From: UBA5429 sp942493315
GTDB lineage: Bacteria; Bacteroidota; Bacteroidia; Bacteroidales; WCHB1-69
Assembly: GCA_942493315.1 (NCBI GenBank)
Contig: OW818690.1
Span: 1 to 64,000 of the forward strand
DNA length: 64,000 nucleotides
Direction of reading: 5' to 3'
Under the pieces are notes generated by a model that searched no databases, was not told the DNA's origin, and saw only the letters and a program-made list of their open reading frames with translations. Below, one piece after another: positions 1-12,743 of the stretch. Each line of letters opens with the position of its first letter. Position 1 is the stretch's first letter. The position numbers were made by a program, and so were the translations under genes.

Positions 1-8
1 GCTTTATG

Positions 9-122
<114 letters not shown>

Positions 123-171
123 TCTCGTTTCGGAGTGTTTCATCCGATATAAGATTTGACAATGATGGAAG

Positions 172-3064
<2,893 letters not shown>

Positions 3065-3188
3065 TATTGTTTATACTCGTTATTTCTTTTTGATTCTTCC
3101 TTAATCTCTTAAGTTTTAATCTCGATTATTTAAGCTTATTTCTTCCAATTGTTGTCAAAGAACGTTGCACAGTATTTCGTGTGCGGTG

Positions 3189-3262
3189 TGGAGGATAACG
3201 GATTCGAACCGATGACCCCCTGCGTGCAAGGCAGGTGCTCTAGCCAGCTGAGCTAATCCCCC
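3189..3262 (-). tRNA. tRNA-Ala (TGC anticodon)
   Basis: This is a 74-nt cloverleaf in the 16S-23S spacer. It begins GGGGGATTAGCTCAG and carries anticodon TGC within CCTTGCACG. The acceptor stem has the G3:U70 pair that marks alanine tRNAs. CCA is not encoded. Confidence 0.95.
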
Positions 3263-3267
3263 AAGTG

Positions 3268-3341
3268 TAGTCCCGGGCAGATTTGAACTGCCGACCCCTA
3301 CATTATCAGTGTAGTGCTCTAACCAACTGAGCTACGCGACT
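3268..3341 (-). tRNA. tRNA-Ile (GAT anticodon)
   Basis: This is a 74-nt cloverleaf upstream of tRNA-Ala in the 16S-23S spacer, with anticodon GAT inside ACTGATAAT. The D and T arms pair well. The acceptor strands AGTCGCG and CGGGACT leave position 5 opposite 68 as a G-G mismatch. CCA is not encoded. The order 16S, Ile, Ala, 23S, 5S is the usual bacterial one. Confidence 0.93.
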
Positions 3342-3462
3342 ATGTAATGTGGTATAACAGATAACTGTTACGATGTGTCGACCACATGAATTATAATAAG
3401 GAATGATGATGAGTAGCAAATGCCTTTCAGTTTGAGACGTACAAGATTTGATAAAGTCGCTC

Positions 3463-4990
<1,528 letters not shown>

Positions 4991-5425
4991 TAATGTTGTT
5001 TGAACTTTCGTTCTTTAGTCTGTCCCGACTTTATCGCTTGCGTCCTCAAAAAAATCTTCGAGTCATTTGCTACATCATTCCATTCTTTCAAAGAACTTCC
5101 CGCTTTCCCTTCTTCACTGATTCTCTCTCAAACGGGCTGCAAAAATACACCCTTTTATAATACGCTCGGTTAACTTATTCTCCTTTTTTTTACTTTTTCT
5201 TTCTTCTTCCTGATTATCAATAAGAAAAAATTTAAATTAAATATTCTTTTTCCATTTTTTACTTACCTAATCTGACTATTTTGCATACTTATGAACATAT
5301 TTTTTGATAAATTTAGATGAAAATTTGATAAGATTTGCACAAAAGTGCATTTTAATGGTAAAACGACGAATGTATTTGGATCTTTCAAATGGTGTTTTTT
5401 TAATTTATATGTGGTGCTCCCAATC
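4991..5425. other. AT-rich region upstream of the rRNA operon
   Basis: No gene is supported here. The region is the leader and promoter zone of the leftward rRNA operon (a -7-type box is annotated separately at 5140-5147) and ends where the transposase-associated repeat begins. A reading frame overlapping the 16S start is an rRNA artefact. Confidence 0.6.
5140..5147 (-). promoter_or_regulatory. candidate rRNA operon promoter (-7 box)
   Basis: The minus strand reads TATTTTTG, matching the Bacteroidota -7 consensus TAnnTTTG, about 150 bases before the 16S 5' end. The -33 region (GTTAAC, near 5168-5174) is weak. A tandem promoter further upstream is possible. Confidence 0.45.
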
Positions 5426-5430
5426 TCTTA

Positions 5431-5530
5431 TTCCGAGAAAGTGTGGAAAATGCTCGGTTTAAAAATTCACTTTTCACAATTTGTTCATTTTTATTATGTT
5501 GTTAAATAGTTTTCCAACACTTTACCGGAA
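5431..5530. repeat. left 100-bp inverted-arm module
   Basis: The unit starts TTCCGAGAAAGTGTGGAAAA and ends with the inverse arm TTTTCCAACACTTTACCGGAA (positions 5510-5530, two to three mismatches). The AT-rich middle does not resemble that of the right-hand module, but the total length is identical at exactly 100 bp. Confidence 0.8.
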
Positions 5531-5597
5531 CTGTTGATTTGTTGATAATTTCTCGCTCATTTTATCGTTTTTTTATTGTTTATTTCAATCTTTATAC

Positions 5598-5605
5598 TAT
5601 CTTTG
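5598..5605 (+). promoter_or_regulatory. promoter -7 box of the transposase-like gene
   Basis: TATCTTTG matches TAnnTTTG and lies 38 bases before the ATG at 5643. It sits inside the element, so the gene carries its own promoter. Confidence 0.6.
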
Positions 5606-5642
5606 CCTCAACTATTTAATTACTAACCTAACTCTCAAAACT

Positions 5643-6692
5643 ATGAAATCTCCCAATCTTTTCTCAGAACATAAACAAAGATTATCCAATTCTGAATACC
5701 AATTCTTTCAAAATCAAATTCATTCTGATCGTTTTCAATCCTCTTTCGATTTTTTGATTCAAACATTACAAAACATTCATGGTATGAGATGTCCCCATTG
5801 TGGGTCTGAAAAGGTAATGAAAAATGGTTCCATGAAAAACAAAACACCCCGTTTTTTATGCAATCATTGTCATAAAAGCTATTCCCTTTATACCGGAACT
5901 TATCTCCATTTTGTTAAGAAAAAAAATAAACTATTTCAATACATTCACTTAAGAATGTCTGATGGTGGAACTTTAAGGTTTTGTAGTGATATGTTAGGAA
6001 TTTCATTAGACACCTCTTTTGAGTGGAATAAGAAAGTGTTTGGATCTATTCAGGAGAATCTTCCTGATGGGATGGATGGTGTTATTGAATTGATTCTTGT
6101 TCAGGATCAGATCTCTCGTAAAGGGGAAAAACCGGATGGTTTCTATAACTTCAAACCACCTAATCCCCTTGCTGATCCTAAAAAAAAGTACAAGAAAGCT
6201 CCAAAACTGATCAAACCGGTTGATAAAACGGATCGAGTTCAGATGGCCGTTGCATTTTCCCGAAAAGGAGATTTTGATATGAAAGTGATCCATTTAGGGG
6301 ATCTTGATAAAGATGAACTAAAAAAAAGATTGTATCCTAAAATTAAAAAATCAAAAAAGATATTAATCAATGATCATCATGTAGTTAGATTGTTTTTGCA
6401 AAATAAAAAACTTAGCTATTACGTATGTGATCAGAATGAGCAAAAGAAAGTGAAAAGCAGAAACAAAGCTTTTGATGTTCAAACCGCAAATGAGATCTAT
6501 AATAAATTTGTGGGATGGATGGAACGTTTTATAGGGGTTGCAACCAAATACCTGCAAAACTACATGAAATGGTTTATGCTAAAAATCAAATACCGACATT
6601 ACGATTTATCTGCTTATCACCTGGCTATTGACGGTTTACAGAACAAAAGAGGCAAACAGGGGTATAAAGAAAGTGTGATGTTTATCAACTAA
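5643..6692 (+). CDS. ISXO2/IS1595-like transposase, divergent catalytic core
   Basis: This 349-residue protein has the layout of ISXO2/IS1595-family transposases. An N-terminal zinc ribbon (CPHCG near residue 50, CNHCHKSYS near 77) is followed by a TGTxL segment and a DDE-type domain. The segment GVATKYLQNYMKWF (about 297-310) is typical of the family's C-terminal region. The residues I would expect to be catalytic look substituted. The usual E-x-D-E block reads IELILV at 148-153, so D and E appear as I151 and L152. The usual N-x-x-H-S block reads NEIYN at 283-287, so H appears as Y286. D244 (NDHH) is kept. The frame is intact. It may be an inactive or domesticated derivative, or a subfamily whose motifs I misalign. 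Confidence 0.75.
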   Translation: MKSPNLFSEHKQRLSNSEYQFFQNQIHSDRFQSSFDFLIQTLQNIHGMRCPHCGSEKVMKNGSMKNKTPRFLCNHCHKSYSLYTGTYLHFVKKKNKLFQYIHLRMSDGGTLRFCSDMLGISLDTSFEWNKKVFGSIQENLPDGMDGVIELILVQDQISRKGEKPDGFYNFKPPNPLADPKKKYKKAPKLIKPVDKTDRVQMAVAFSRKGDFDMKVIHLGDLDKDELKKRLYPKIKKSKKILINDHHVVRLFLQNKKLSYYVCDQNEQKKVKSRNKAFDVQTANEIYNKFVGWMERFIGVATKYLQNYMKWFMLKIKYRHYDLSAYHLAIDGLQNKRGKQGYKESVMFIN

Positions 6693-6875
6693 GACCTTAG
6701 CAGGATAGTTTCTATTTTATTTAATAATGTTCAACTTTATGGGAAATAGGGTTGAATTGGTGTTTGAATGAAATGGGAAATGGGGATTAGTTACTCCGTT
6801 TTCTTAATTATTTGGATAGGAAAATTTTGAAAATGCGCTTAAATTTTTCTATAGAGAGATGCTTTGAATAGATAG

Positions 6876-6975
6876 TTCCGAGAAAGTGTGGAAAAATGGA
6901 AATCTAAAACTTTGTTATCTAATTGTTTACAAAATTCGTAAAATTAAATCTAACAGTTTCAACACTTTCTCGGAA
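6876..6975. repeat. right 100-bp inverted-arm module
   Basis: The unit starts TTCCGAGAAAGTGTGGAAAA, the same 20 bases as the left module, and ends TTTCAACACTTTCTCGGAA. It has the same length and the same orientation as the left module, so the two are direct repeats of an inverted-repeat unit. The middle is diverged. Confidence 0.8.
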
Positions 6976-7007
6976 TAAGAAATTGAGGGGAAACAATAGG
7001 CATCAAA

Positions 7008-7038
7008 CAAAAAGAGCCCCTTTTTTAAGGGGCTCTCA
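7008..7038 (-). terminator. intrinsic terminator of the TonB/HMA operon
   Basis: A perfect 9-bp stem (GAGCCCCTT / AAGGGGCTC) with a 4-nt loop lies just past the stop codon at 7064. On the minus strand it is followed by a run of five T. Confidence 0.85.
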
Positions 7039-7063
7039 ATATATTCAAATATACTACATAATT

Positions 7064-7438
7064 TTAGTGTGACCCACAAGATTTACTGCATCCCCCTTTA
7101 GTCGATGGAGTTGTACATTCCTTTGGAAGTTTTGCTCTCGCTTTCTCATCTCCCTTTACATCATCTGCATCAAAACCTAATTTCGCAATTTCTGCTCTGA
7201 TCTTATCTGGTGTTGTCTTGGATGGATTGTAGTTCACAGTGATCGTTGAAGAATGAAAACAAAATTCATACGAATTTACCCCTTTTACAAATGGTAAACT
7301 CTCCTTTAAAATCTCATCACTCTTGGCTGTGTAAGCATTCGTTTTAATTTTAACGGTTGCATCTTTCGCTGTTTGCGCTTGTACTGAAATGGTTGTTCCT
7401 ATAACTACCATCATGACTAATAAAATAATCTTTTTCAT
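7064..7438 (-). CDS. secreted heavy-metal-associated (HMA)-like domain protein
   Basis: This 124-residue protein has a signal peptide (about residues 1-21, cut after VQAQ) and one HMA-like ferredoxin fold. The second half of the fold is recognisable by ITVNYNPSKTTPDKIRAEI and KLGFDAD. The metal-binding CxxC expected in the first loop is absent; that place reads NAYTAK near residues 33-38. Cysteines occur instead at FCFH (about 59) and in a Cys/Gly-rich tail ending GGCSKSCGSH. It is the last gene of an operon with a TonB receptor and an HYC_CC_PP-type protein. Such trios are common in Bacteroidota and are usually taken to handle copper or another soft metal. That role is inferred from context. 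Confidence 0.75.
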   Translation of the reverse strand: MKKIILLVMMVVIGTTISVQAQTAKDATVKIKTNAYTAKSDEILKESLPFVKGVNSYEFCFHSSTITVNYNPSKTTPDKIRAEIAKLGFDADDVKGDEKARAKLPKECTTPSTKGGCSKSCGSH

Positions 7439-7465
7439 TTTTAATTGTTTTTAAATTTATAAACT

Positions 7466-9736
7466 TTATTTAATGGTTAATCTAATTCCGGCATATCCCA
7501 TGATCCCAACAATTGGGGCATATACCATGGAGGCATCAAATTTGGATCCAAACGGATCACTATGTCCTAATATGGGATGCTCCTGTTTGTAATTGAGTAG
7601 GTTTTCTCCCCCTACATAAAATTCCCACTTCCTGAATTTCTTTGTTATTTGTGCATTCATAATGTAGTATGCTGGTGAGACTCCCGATATTCTATATTCA
7701 GGAACTTCTGAACCTGCAACATCTGCTACCGGTAACCTCATTTTTCCATTGTATTGTATAGAAATATTAAACTTCCACTTGTCGTAAGGTAAAGCATAAT
7801 TTAAATTAACCAATGCTTTATGTGGACTCATTAATACTTTCTGTTGCAAATGTCCGTCGGTAGTTACTTTAACATCATTGTATCTATAGGCTAAGGTTAC
7901 TTCAAATCTTTTGATCGGGTATAAAATCAACTCTGCTTGAAACGCATTCGAATATGAACGATTATTCATTCCGTTTTTGTCCCCATTTAAATTGTATATA
8001 TATACATGATGCGTCGATTGGTCAAGGTCAATGATGGTTTGATTTACAAAATGGGTGTAATAATAGTCAACGGTGAATGAAGATTTGCCACCTTTCATCT
8101 CAAAAGTCTTCACTATACTTCCTCCCATATTATAAGCTTCTTCCGGTTTTAAATCCTCCATAAATTCAAAAGTTCTGTTGCTGACTAATAACGATAAGTT
8201 CTCAACGATCACATTGGAAACCCTATACGCTTTTCCGGCGGATGCTCTAAAGGATGTGGTTGGTGTAATTTGCCATTTCGTGTGAATTCTTGGAGTCCAG
8301 AAAAGTTGGTTGTAGAAATCATTATAGTCGACTCTAATTCCAGGCATTATGATAAATTTTTCATCAATGGAGTAGGCATATTCTACATAAGCGCCGGGTA
8401 CAATTTCTGTTTTTTTCAAGCTATAGGGATCTTCAGTACTTAATATAGAACCTAAATACTCATCCAAATAATCTACCTGAGCACTGATGCCAAATCCCAC
8501 TTTATGGTTATGTTTTGAGCCATATTTATCATTGAACATGATATTCATATACCCACTCATTTGTTGGGCATTATAATTCCGAAGTCCAAATACTGATTTA
8601 TTGTTTTGATATGTCAATGAAACAATTGTTCCTAAACTTTTAAATTCATGTCCTTTGAAAAGTATTCCGTTTTTAGAGATGATATCTGCTTTATTGGTTT
8701 TAATATTTAATCCATAAACAGAATTGGAAAGCCGATCCGTTTTTGCATTGTAATCCATCTCTCCACCGGTTCTGTCTTCTAAAACATAACTGATCATTGT
8801 TCTTCCTTCTAGCCAATTTGATTTTCTGTAATCGATTCGGTACATAGCATTCAGCTGCTTATTTAGAGGTATATCCATAAATCCATCGTGATTCATATCA
8901 ACTCTCGCTAACTGGCTTTCTGTATGAAGTAAGAACATTCCTGAAACAGGTTTGTTTCTGCTCATGTCAAATCTTGAGTTGAAATTGAGTTCCACTTTAC
9001 CCATAGAACTGGCATATAAATTCATATATACCTTTTCCATGTTGGTTTCAGGCTTTTTATAATCTATATTGATTTGTCCGGTAATCCCTTCATATCCATT
9101 TGAAACTGAAGAAGTCCCTTTGGCAACACTAATTGCTTCCATCCAGGGACCCGGCACAAATCCTAATCCGAATTGATTGGCTAACAGACGATTATAGGGG
9201 ACATTTTCTAATAAAATCTGAGTATAAATTCCCGCTAATCCGAGCATGGTGATCTGTTTAGCTCCACTTACAGCATCAGAATATTCTACATCGACAGATA
9301 ATGAACCTTCAAAACTTTCAGATAAATTACAACAGGCTGCTCTTCTAAGTCCTTCTGATGTGATCACTTGAGTTAATATGGGTTTTATGGAAATATAAGA
9401 ACCCTGATTTCCTAATACCTGAACTTCTCCTAAGCTTTTTGCACCTGAAAGAATAATATTAAGTTCTTTTTGTTCTTTATTGATAGTTATGGTATCACTT
9501 TCATAAGAAACGTAGGATACTATCAATTTGTTTGTTTTTGGAGTAGTCGGAATTTCATAAATACCTGATTCATTGGTAAAAATTCCAATATCAGTTCCTA
9601 ACCATTGTAAACTAGCTCCAACAACGGGGATAAGTTGTTTGTCATCTCCCAATTCTGTAACTTTCCCTTTCAGTATCTGAGCATTTAAGGGAATCAGAAT
9701 ATAACTTATTATGAGTAGTAAAATTATCTTTTTCAT
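7466..9736 (-). CDS. TonB-dependent outer-membrane receptor (metal-type)
   Basis: This 756-residue receptor has a signal peptide (to about residue 20), a carboxypeptidase-regulatory-like domain (about 21-105), a plug domain (about 110-225) and a C-terminal beta barrel ending in LTIK. The plug begins with RRAACCNLSESFE, a Cys-Cys variant I associate with receptors that sit beside HMA proteins. It should import a metal or metal complex across the outer membrane using TonB energy. It lies 27 bp before the HMA gene and 71 bp after the HYC_CC_PP-like gene, all on one strand. The substrate cannot be read from the sequence. A palindromic site lies just upstream (9763-9775). Confidence 0.9.
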   Translation of the reverse strand: MKKIILLLIISYILIPLNAQILKGKVTELGDDKQLIPVVGASLQWLGTDIGIFTNESGIYEIPTTPKTNKLIVSYVSYESDTITINKEQKELNIILSGAKSLGEVQVLGNQGSYISIKPILTQVITSEGLRRAACCNLSESFEGSLSVDVEYSDAVSGAKQITMLGLAGIYTQILLENVPYNRLLANQFGLGFVPGPWMEAISVAKGTSSVSNGYEGITGQINIDYKKPETNMEKVYMNLYASSMGKVELNFNSRFDMSRNKPVSGMFLLHTESQLARVDMNHDGFMDIPLNKQLNAMYRIDYRKSNWLEGRTMISYVLEDRTGGEMDYNAKTDRLSNSVYGLNIKTNKADIISKNGILFKGHEFKSLGTIVSLTYQNNKSVFGLRNYNAQQMSGYMNIMFNDKYGSKHNHKVGFGISAQVDYLDEYLGSILSTEDPYSLKKTEIVPGAYVEYAYSIDEKFIIMPGIRVDYNDFYNQLFWTPRIHTKWQITPTTSFRASAGKAYRVSNVIVENLSLLVSNRTFEFMEDLKPEEAYNMGGSIVKTFEMKGGKSSFTVDYYYTHFVNQTIIDLDQSTHHVYIYNLNGDKNGMNNRSYSNAFQAELILYPIKRFEVTLAYRYNDVKVTTDGHLQQKVLMSPHKALVNLNYALPYDKWKFNISIQYNGKMRLPVADVAGSEVPEYRISGVSPAYYIMNAQITKKFRKWEFYVGGENLLNYKQEHPILGHSDPFGSKFDASMVYAPIVGIMGYAGIRLTIK

Positions 9737-9762
9737 TTTTTAATTTAATTAGTTAACAAAAC

Positions 9763-9775
9763 CCTACGTAGTAGG
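9763..9775. promoter_or_regulatory. palindromic candidate operator before the TonB receptor
   Basis: CCTACGTAGTAGG is an inverted repeat CCTAC/GTAGG with a 3-nt spacer, 27 bases upstream of the receptor start codon. It could be a repressor or metalloregulator site, or part of an internal promoter. No regulator gene is adjacent. Confidence 0.35.
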
Positions 9776-9807
9776 ATTAAATAAAATTAGGTAAACAAAA
9801 ATGAAAA

Positions 9808-10338
9808 TTAGGCGTATAAAACCCTTTGAGATGTAAATTTGATAAATTCACGCGAGTTTTCAAACCGTTTAGGTGGATCTATCGCGATTTTAAGTATTTC
9901 AATTTCTGGAATCTTTATTGTTAAAGATACAATGTCTTCATTTAGAAATAATTGTATTGGACTTGCAGTTTTTACTTGTGATGATGCGTAATCAACACCC
10001 ATGTACTGATCAGATATTTTTAAAAGATAGGTAATTAAAAAACAGTGGGAATGATTGGAGCATGCTTCAACTTCAGATTCTAAATGATCATGATCTAAAG
10101 TGGTCAATAATGGATCTTCTAAAATGGAGGTTTTACAAGCTTCGTGCGTATCAGAAGGGATTAAAGAAACGGAATGTAAATCTTCACATTCATGATGTTC
10201 TTCACAGCACAAATGGTGGTATGTTTTGCAAGATTCATGAATGTTTACCAATACACCAGAAGAAAAGGTGAAAAACAAAACAACTGTAAACAGAGTTACA
10301 ATTTGATTTATAATTTTATAAGTTCTTCCTTTTTTCAT
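9808..10338 (-). CDS. HYC_CC_PP-type secreted protein
   Basis: This 176-residue protein has an N-terminal hydrophobic segment (about 11-32) that is a signal peptide or anchor. Its pattern of conserved bits (TYHHLCC near 39-45, a His/Cys-rich stretch to about 100, and DPPKRF near 152-157) fits the Bacteroidota HYC_CC_PP family that precedes metal-type TonB receptors. The clustered His and Cys residues suggest metal binding in the periplasm. The function is unknown. It is the first gene of the operon, with a clear -7 box nine bases upstream of the start. Confidence 0.65.
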   Translation of the reverse strand: MKKGRTYKIINQIVTLFTVVLFFTFSSGVLVNIHESCKTYHHLCCEEHHECEDLHSVSLIPSDTHEACKTSILEDPLLTTLDHDHLESEVEACSNHSHCFLITYLLKISDQYMGVDYASSQVKTASPIQLFLNEDIVSLTIKIPEIEILKIAIDPPKRFENSREFIKFTSQRVLYA

Positions 10339-10346
10339 ACAAGGTG

Positions 10347-10354
10347 CAAAAATA
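10347..10354 (-). promoter_or_regulatory. promoter -7 box of the metal operon
   Basis: The minus strand reads TATTTTTG, a perfect TAnnTTTG, just upstream of the start at 10338. It is divergent from the transporter promoter about 80 bp away. Confidence 0.7.
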
Positions 10355-10432
10355 CACTTTTTTTTAATATCGTTTTGACTCCAAAAAAGAGTAAAAGTTT
10401 AATTAAAACTTTTAAAATTGGACAATAAATCG

Positions 10433-10440
10433 TATTTTTG
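10433..10440 (+). promoter_or_regulatory. promoter -7 box of the POT transporter
   Basis: TATTTTTG matches TAnnTTTG. Transcription would start near 10447, which rules out the upstream GTG at 10440 as start codon and favours the ATG at 10461. Confidence 0.7.
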
Positions 10441-10460
10441 TGATCTTAATAAACTCATTT

Positions 10461-11726
10461 ATGAAAAGATTTAGTAAAAATTTCTGGACCGTAATCGGCA
10501 TGGAGTTTACAGAACGGGGCTCCTACTATGGCGTTATGTCCATTTTATCTGCTTACCTGGTGTTAAGCAAAGCGGAAGGCGGTTTAGAATTTTCCAAATT
10601 AAGTGTTGGTATCATTAAAAGCACCATCACCCCATTACTCTACGTCTTACCTATTATTTCAGGGGCTTTAGCTGATCGTTATGGATATAGAAAAATTTTG
10701 TTTTTTTCATTTATTGTGATGTCTTTAGGATATTTTTTTGTTGGACTCTCCACTTCATACCCGATCGTTTTTGCAAGTTTATTATTTTTGGCTATTGGTG
10801 CAGGATTTTTTAAACCTATCATTTCCGGAACTATTGCACATGAAACGGATTCTGAAAACAGTAGTATGGGGTTTGGAATCTATTACTGGTCTATAAATCT
10901 GGGAGCATTTCTTTTCCCGCTTATTTTAGTTCCATTTTTAAAAGAAAAATCTTATAGTCTGATCTTTTTTACTGCAGCTCTTTTAACCGGAAGTTTGCTA
11001 TTTTTAAATCTTTTTGTTTTTAAAGAACCGGAAAAACCAACTTCATCAAAATCATTAAAGCAGACTATGAAAGAGATCGTTTTTGTGTTTGCTGACTGGC
11101 GATTTGTTGTCATGATTTGTATATACTCTTTATTTTGGATCTGCTATTTCCAAATGTTTGATGCTATGCTTTGGTATGTTACTGAAAAAATGAATATGAG
11201 TGCAGTTAATATAGAAGTAAATAAAATTCTCGCTCACTTTATGACGAATCCTAAATGGCATTTTGATGTGGAACATATTACCGTTGTCAATGCAGGTGCC
11301 ATCATTATTTTACAACTTCTCATTTCCATTATTGTTAAAAATTTTAAAGCTTTACCCACCATAATTGGGGGAGTGATCATTGGTTCGTTGGGACTTTTAC
11401 TCATTGCAGTCACTCGAAATCCATGGTTTTTTATGTTGGGATTAGTGATTTTTTCCATTGGGGAAATGTGTGCCCATCCCAAGTTTATCTCTTATATAGG
11501 TGAGATTGCTCCTGTTGAAAAAAAAGCACTCTATCTGGGCTATTCTTCTCTCTATGGCGTTATTGGAAGTTTAATTGCCGGCTTTTTAGGCTCCGGTTTA
11601 TATGTGGTTTTAATTGAAAAGAGAGATTCCCCGACCCTTTTCTGGTTGGTTTTTGTGGGGATTGGACTGTTATGCGCTTTAGGATTGTACCTGTTTGATA
11701 CCAAAATTAGAATCAGAAAGGAATAA
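10461..11726 (+). CDS. proton-dependent oligopeptide transporter (POT/PTR2)
   Basis: This 421-residue inner-membrane protein of the major facilitator superfamily has about twelve hydrophobic segments. The first helix carries MEFTERGSYYG, the ExxER(x)xYYG proton-coupling signature of POT transporters. A second family block is GAGFFKPIISGTIA, followed by a YYWSINLGAF segment. It should take up di- or tripeptides with protons. I chose ATG 10461 over GTG 10440 because a -7 promoter box overlaps the latter. It converges on murB with 7 bp between stops. A PTR2-like importer of another small amide cannot be excluded. Confidence 0.85.
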   Translation: MKRFSKNFWTVIGMEFTERGSYYGVMSILSAYLVLSKAEGGLEFSKLSVGIIKSTITPLLYVLPIISGALADRYGYRKILFFSFIVMSLGYFFVGLSTSYPIVFASLLFLAIGAGFFKPIISGTIAHETDSENSSMGFGIYYWSINLGAFLFPLILVPFLKEKSYSLIFFTAALLTGSLLFLNLFVFKEPEKPTSSKSLKQTMKEIVFVFADWRFVVMICIYSLFWICYFQMFDAMLWYVTEKMNMSAVNIEVNKILAHFMTNPKWHFDVEHITVVNAGAIIILQLLISIIVKNFKALPTIIGGVIIGSLGLLLIAVTRNPWFFMLGLVIFSIGEMCAHPKFISYIGEIAPVEKKALYLGYSSLYGVIGSLIAGFLGSGLYVVLIEKRDSPTLFWLVFVGIGLLCALGLYLFDTKIRIRKE

Positions 11727-11733
11727 AATCGAT

Positions 11734-12729
11734 TTACCAAATATTAACTTCAGGTTCAATGGAAATTCTAAACCTTTCTAATACAGATTTTTGAATTTTC
11801 TGATACATTTCCTGAATCTCTTTGCCTGTTGCATGACCATAGTTTACCAAAACCAATGCCTGTAATGGATACACTCCGGCATCTCCATTACGATAACCTT
11901 TCCATCCACATAAGTCTATCAATTGCCCAGCAGCTAATTTTACATTTTCTTCATTCACAGGATAAGAAACCAGTTTTGGATATTCCAATTTTATTTTTTC
12001 AAAATGTGATTTACTGATAATCGGATTTTTAAAAAATGATCCTGCTGATCCAATCGCTTTTATATCAGGTAATTTGCTATTTCTAATTCGGAGGATGGTA
12101 TCTTTTAACAACCCTAATGTGAGTGGTTGTTCCATGTTCTGAATCTCACTGTTTAAAGCAGCATATTCTAAATGGAAACTCCTGATTTTACTCAATTCAA
12201 ATATCACATCTGTAATGATATACCGGTTTTTTAATTCATGCTTAAAAATGGAATCCCGATACCCAAATTGACACTCTTCATTGGTGAAAATTCGCTTTTT
12301 ACCGGTTTCTAATGATAAGGCATGTACCTGAAAAAGGGTGTCTTTTAATTCAACACCATAAGCTCCAATATTCTGAACCGGTGAACTTCCAACTTTCCCG
12401 GGAATACCAATAAGATTCTCAAGACCATAATATTGTTTGTCAACACAATATTGTGTGAGTTGATCCCATTCTTCTCCTGCGGCTACTTTTAGATATACAT
12501 AAGTTGAATTCTCAGCCAACTTTTGAATCCCTTTGGTGTTCATAATAATGACGGTTCCGGGAAAATCCTGCGTGAACAAAATATTGCTTCCACTACCCAA
12601 AATGAGAAATCTTTTTTGAAAAACACCTCCTCTGATCAATGGTTCAATTTGATTTTGATCCAGGATCTCAATGATCTCTTCACTTTGCGCATCGATTTGA
12701 AAAGTATGGTATTTTTTTAATGATTTCAT
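11734..12729 (-). CDS. murB: UDP-N-acetylenolpyruvoylglucosamine reductase
   Basis: This 331-residue cytoplasmic flavoenzyme makes UDP-MurNAc by NADPH-dependent reduction in peptidoglycan synthesis. The FAD-binding half shows LGSGSNILF (about 45-53) and the glycine-rich GLENLIGIPGKVGSSPVQNIGAYG (in pieces, about 102-126). The MurB C-terminal domain has GSAGSFFKNP, whose Ser is the family's proton donor, and a closing E-P-E-V segment. The length suits the type I (E. coli-like) enzyme. It lies 14 bp behind anmK, and the pair joins recycling and synthesis of MurNAc. Confidence 0.95.
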   Translation of the reverse strand: MKSLKKYHTFQIDAQSEEIIEILDQNQIEPLIRGGVFQKRFLILGSGSNILFTQDFPGTVIIMNTKGIQKLAENSTYVYLKVAAGEEWDQLTQYCVDKQYYGLENLIGIPGKVGSSPVQNIGAYGVELKDTLFQVHALSLETGKKRIFTNEECQFGYRDSIFKHELKNRYIITDVIFELSKIRSFHLEYAALNSEIQNMEQPLTLGLLKDTILRIRNSKLPDIKAIGSAGSFFKNPIISKSHFEKIKLEYPKLVSYPVNEENVKLAAGQLIDLCGWKGYRNGDAGVYPLQALVLVNYGHATGKEIQEMYQKIQKSVLERFRISIEPEVNIW

Positions 12730-12743
12730 ATTTATTAATTTGA

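Larger units (their letters stand above)
5426..6980 (+). mobile_element. ISXO2/IS1595-like element with paired ends
   Basis: The outer ends at 5426-5450 and 6957-6980 are inverted copies sharing TCTTATTCCGAGAAAGTGT. Each end also has an inner, inverted copy of the arm (5510-5530 and 6876-6895). Each side is thus a 100-bp unit with inverted ends: 5431-5530 and 6876-6975. A single transposase-like gene with its own promoter lies between them. No target duplication is visible: the 8 bases outside each end differ. Inner arms begin AGTTCCG and outer arms CTTATTCCG, so the two types can be told apart. The length is 1555 bp. Confidence 0.8.
6693..7063. other. intergenic region with element right end and terminator
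   Basis: No gene is seen. The region holds the 3' flank of the transposase-like gene, the right-hand 100-bp inverted-arm module (6876-6975) and the terminator of the leftward metal operon (about 7008-7038). Confidence 0.7.

Noticed and set aside
5643..5847. Minus-strand frame opposite the transposase-like gene
   Set aside because: It is a shadow of the coding frame, with no promoter and no family pattern.
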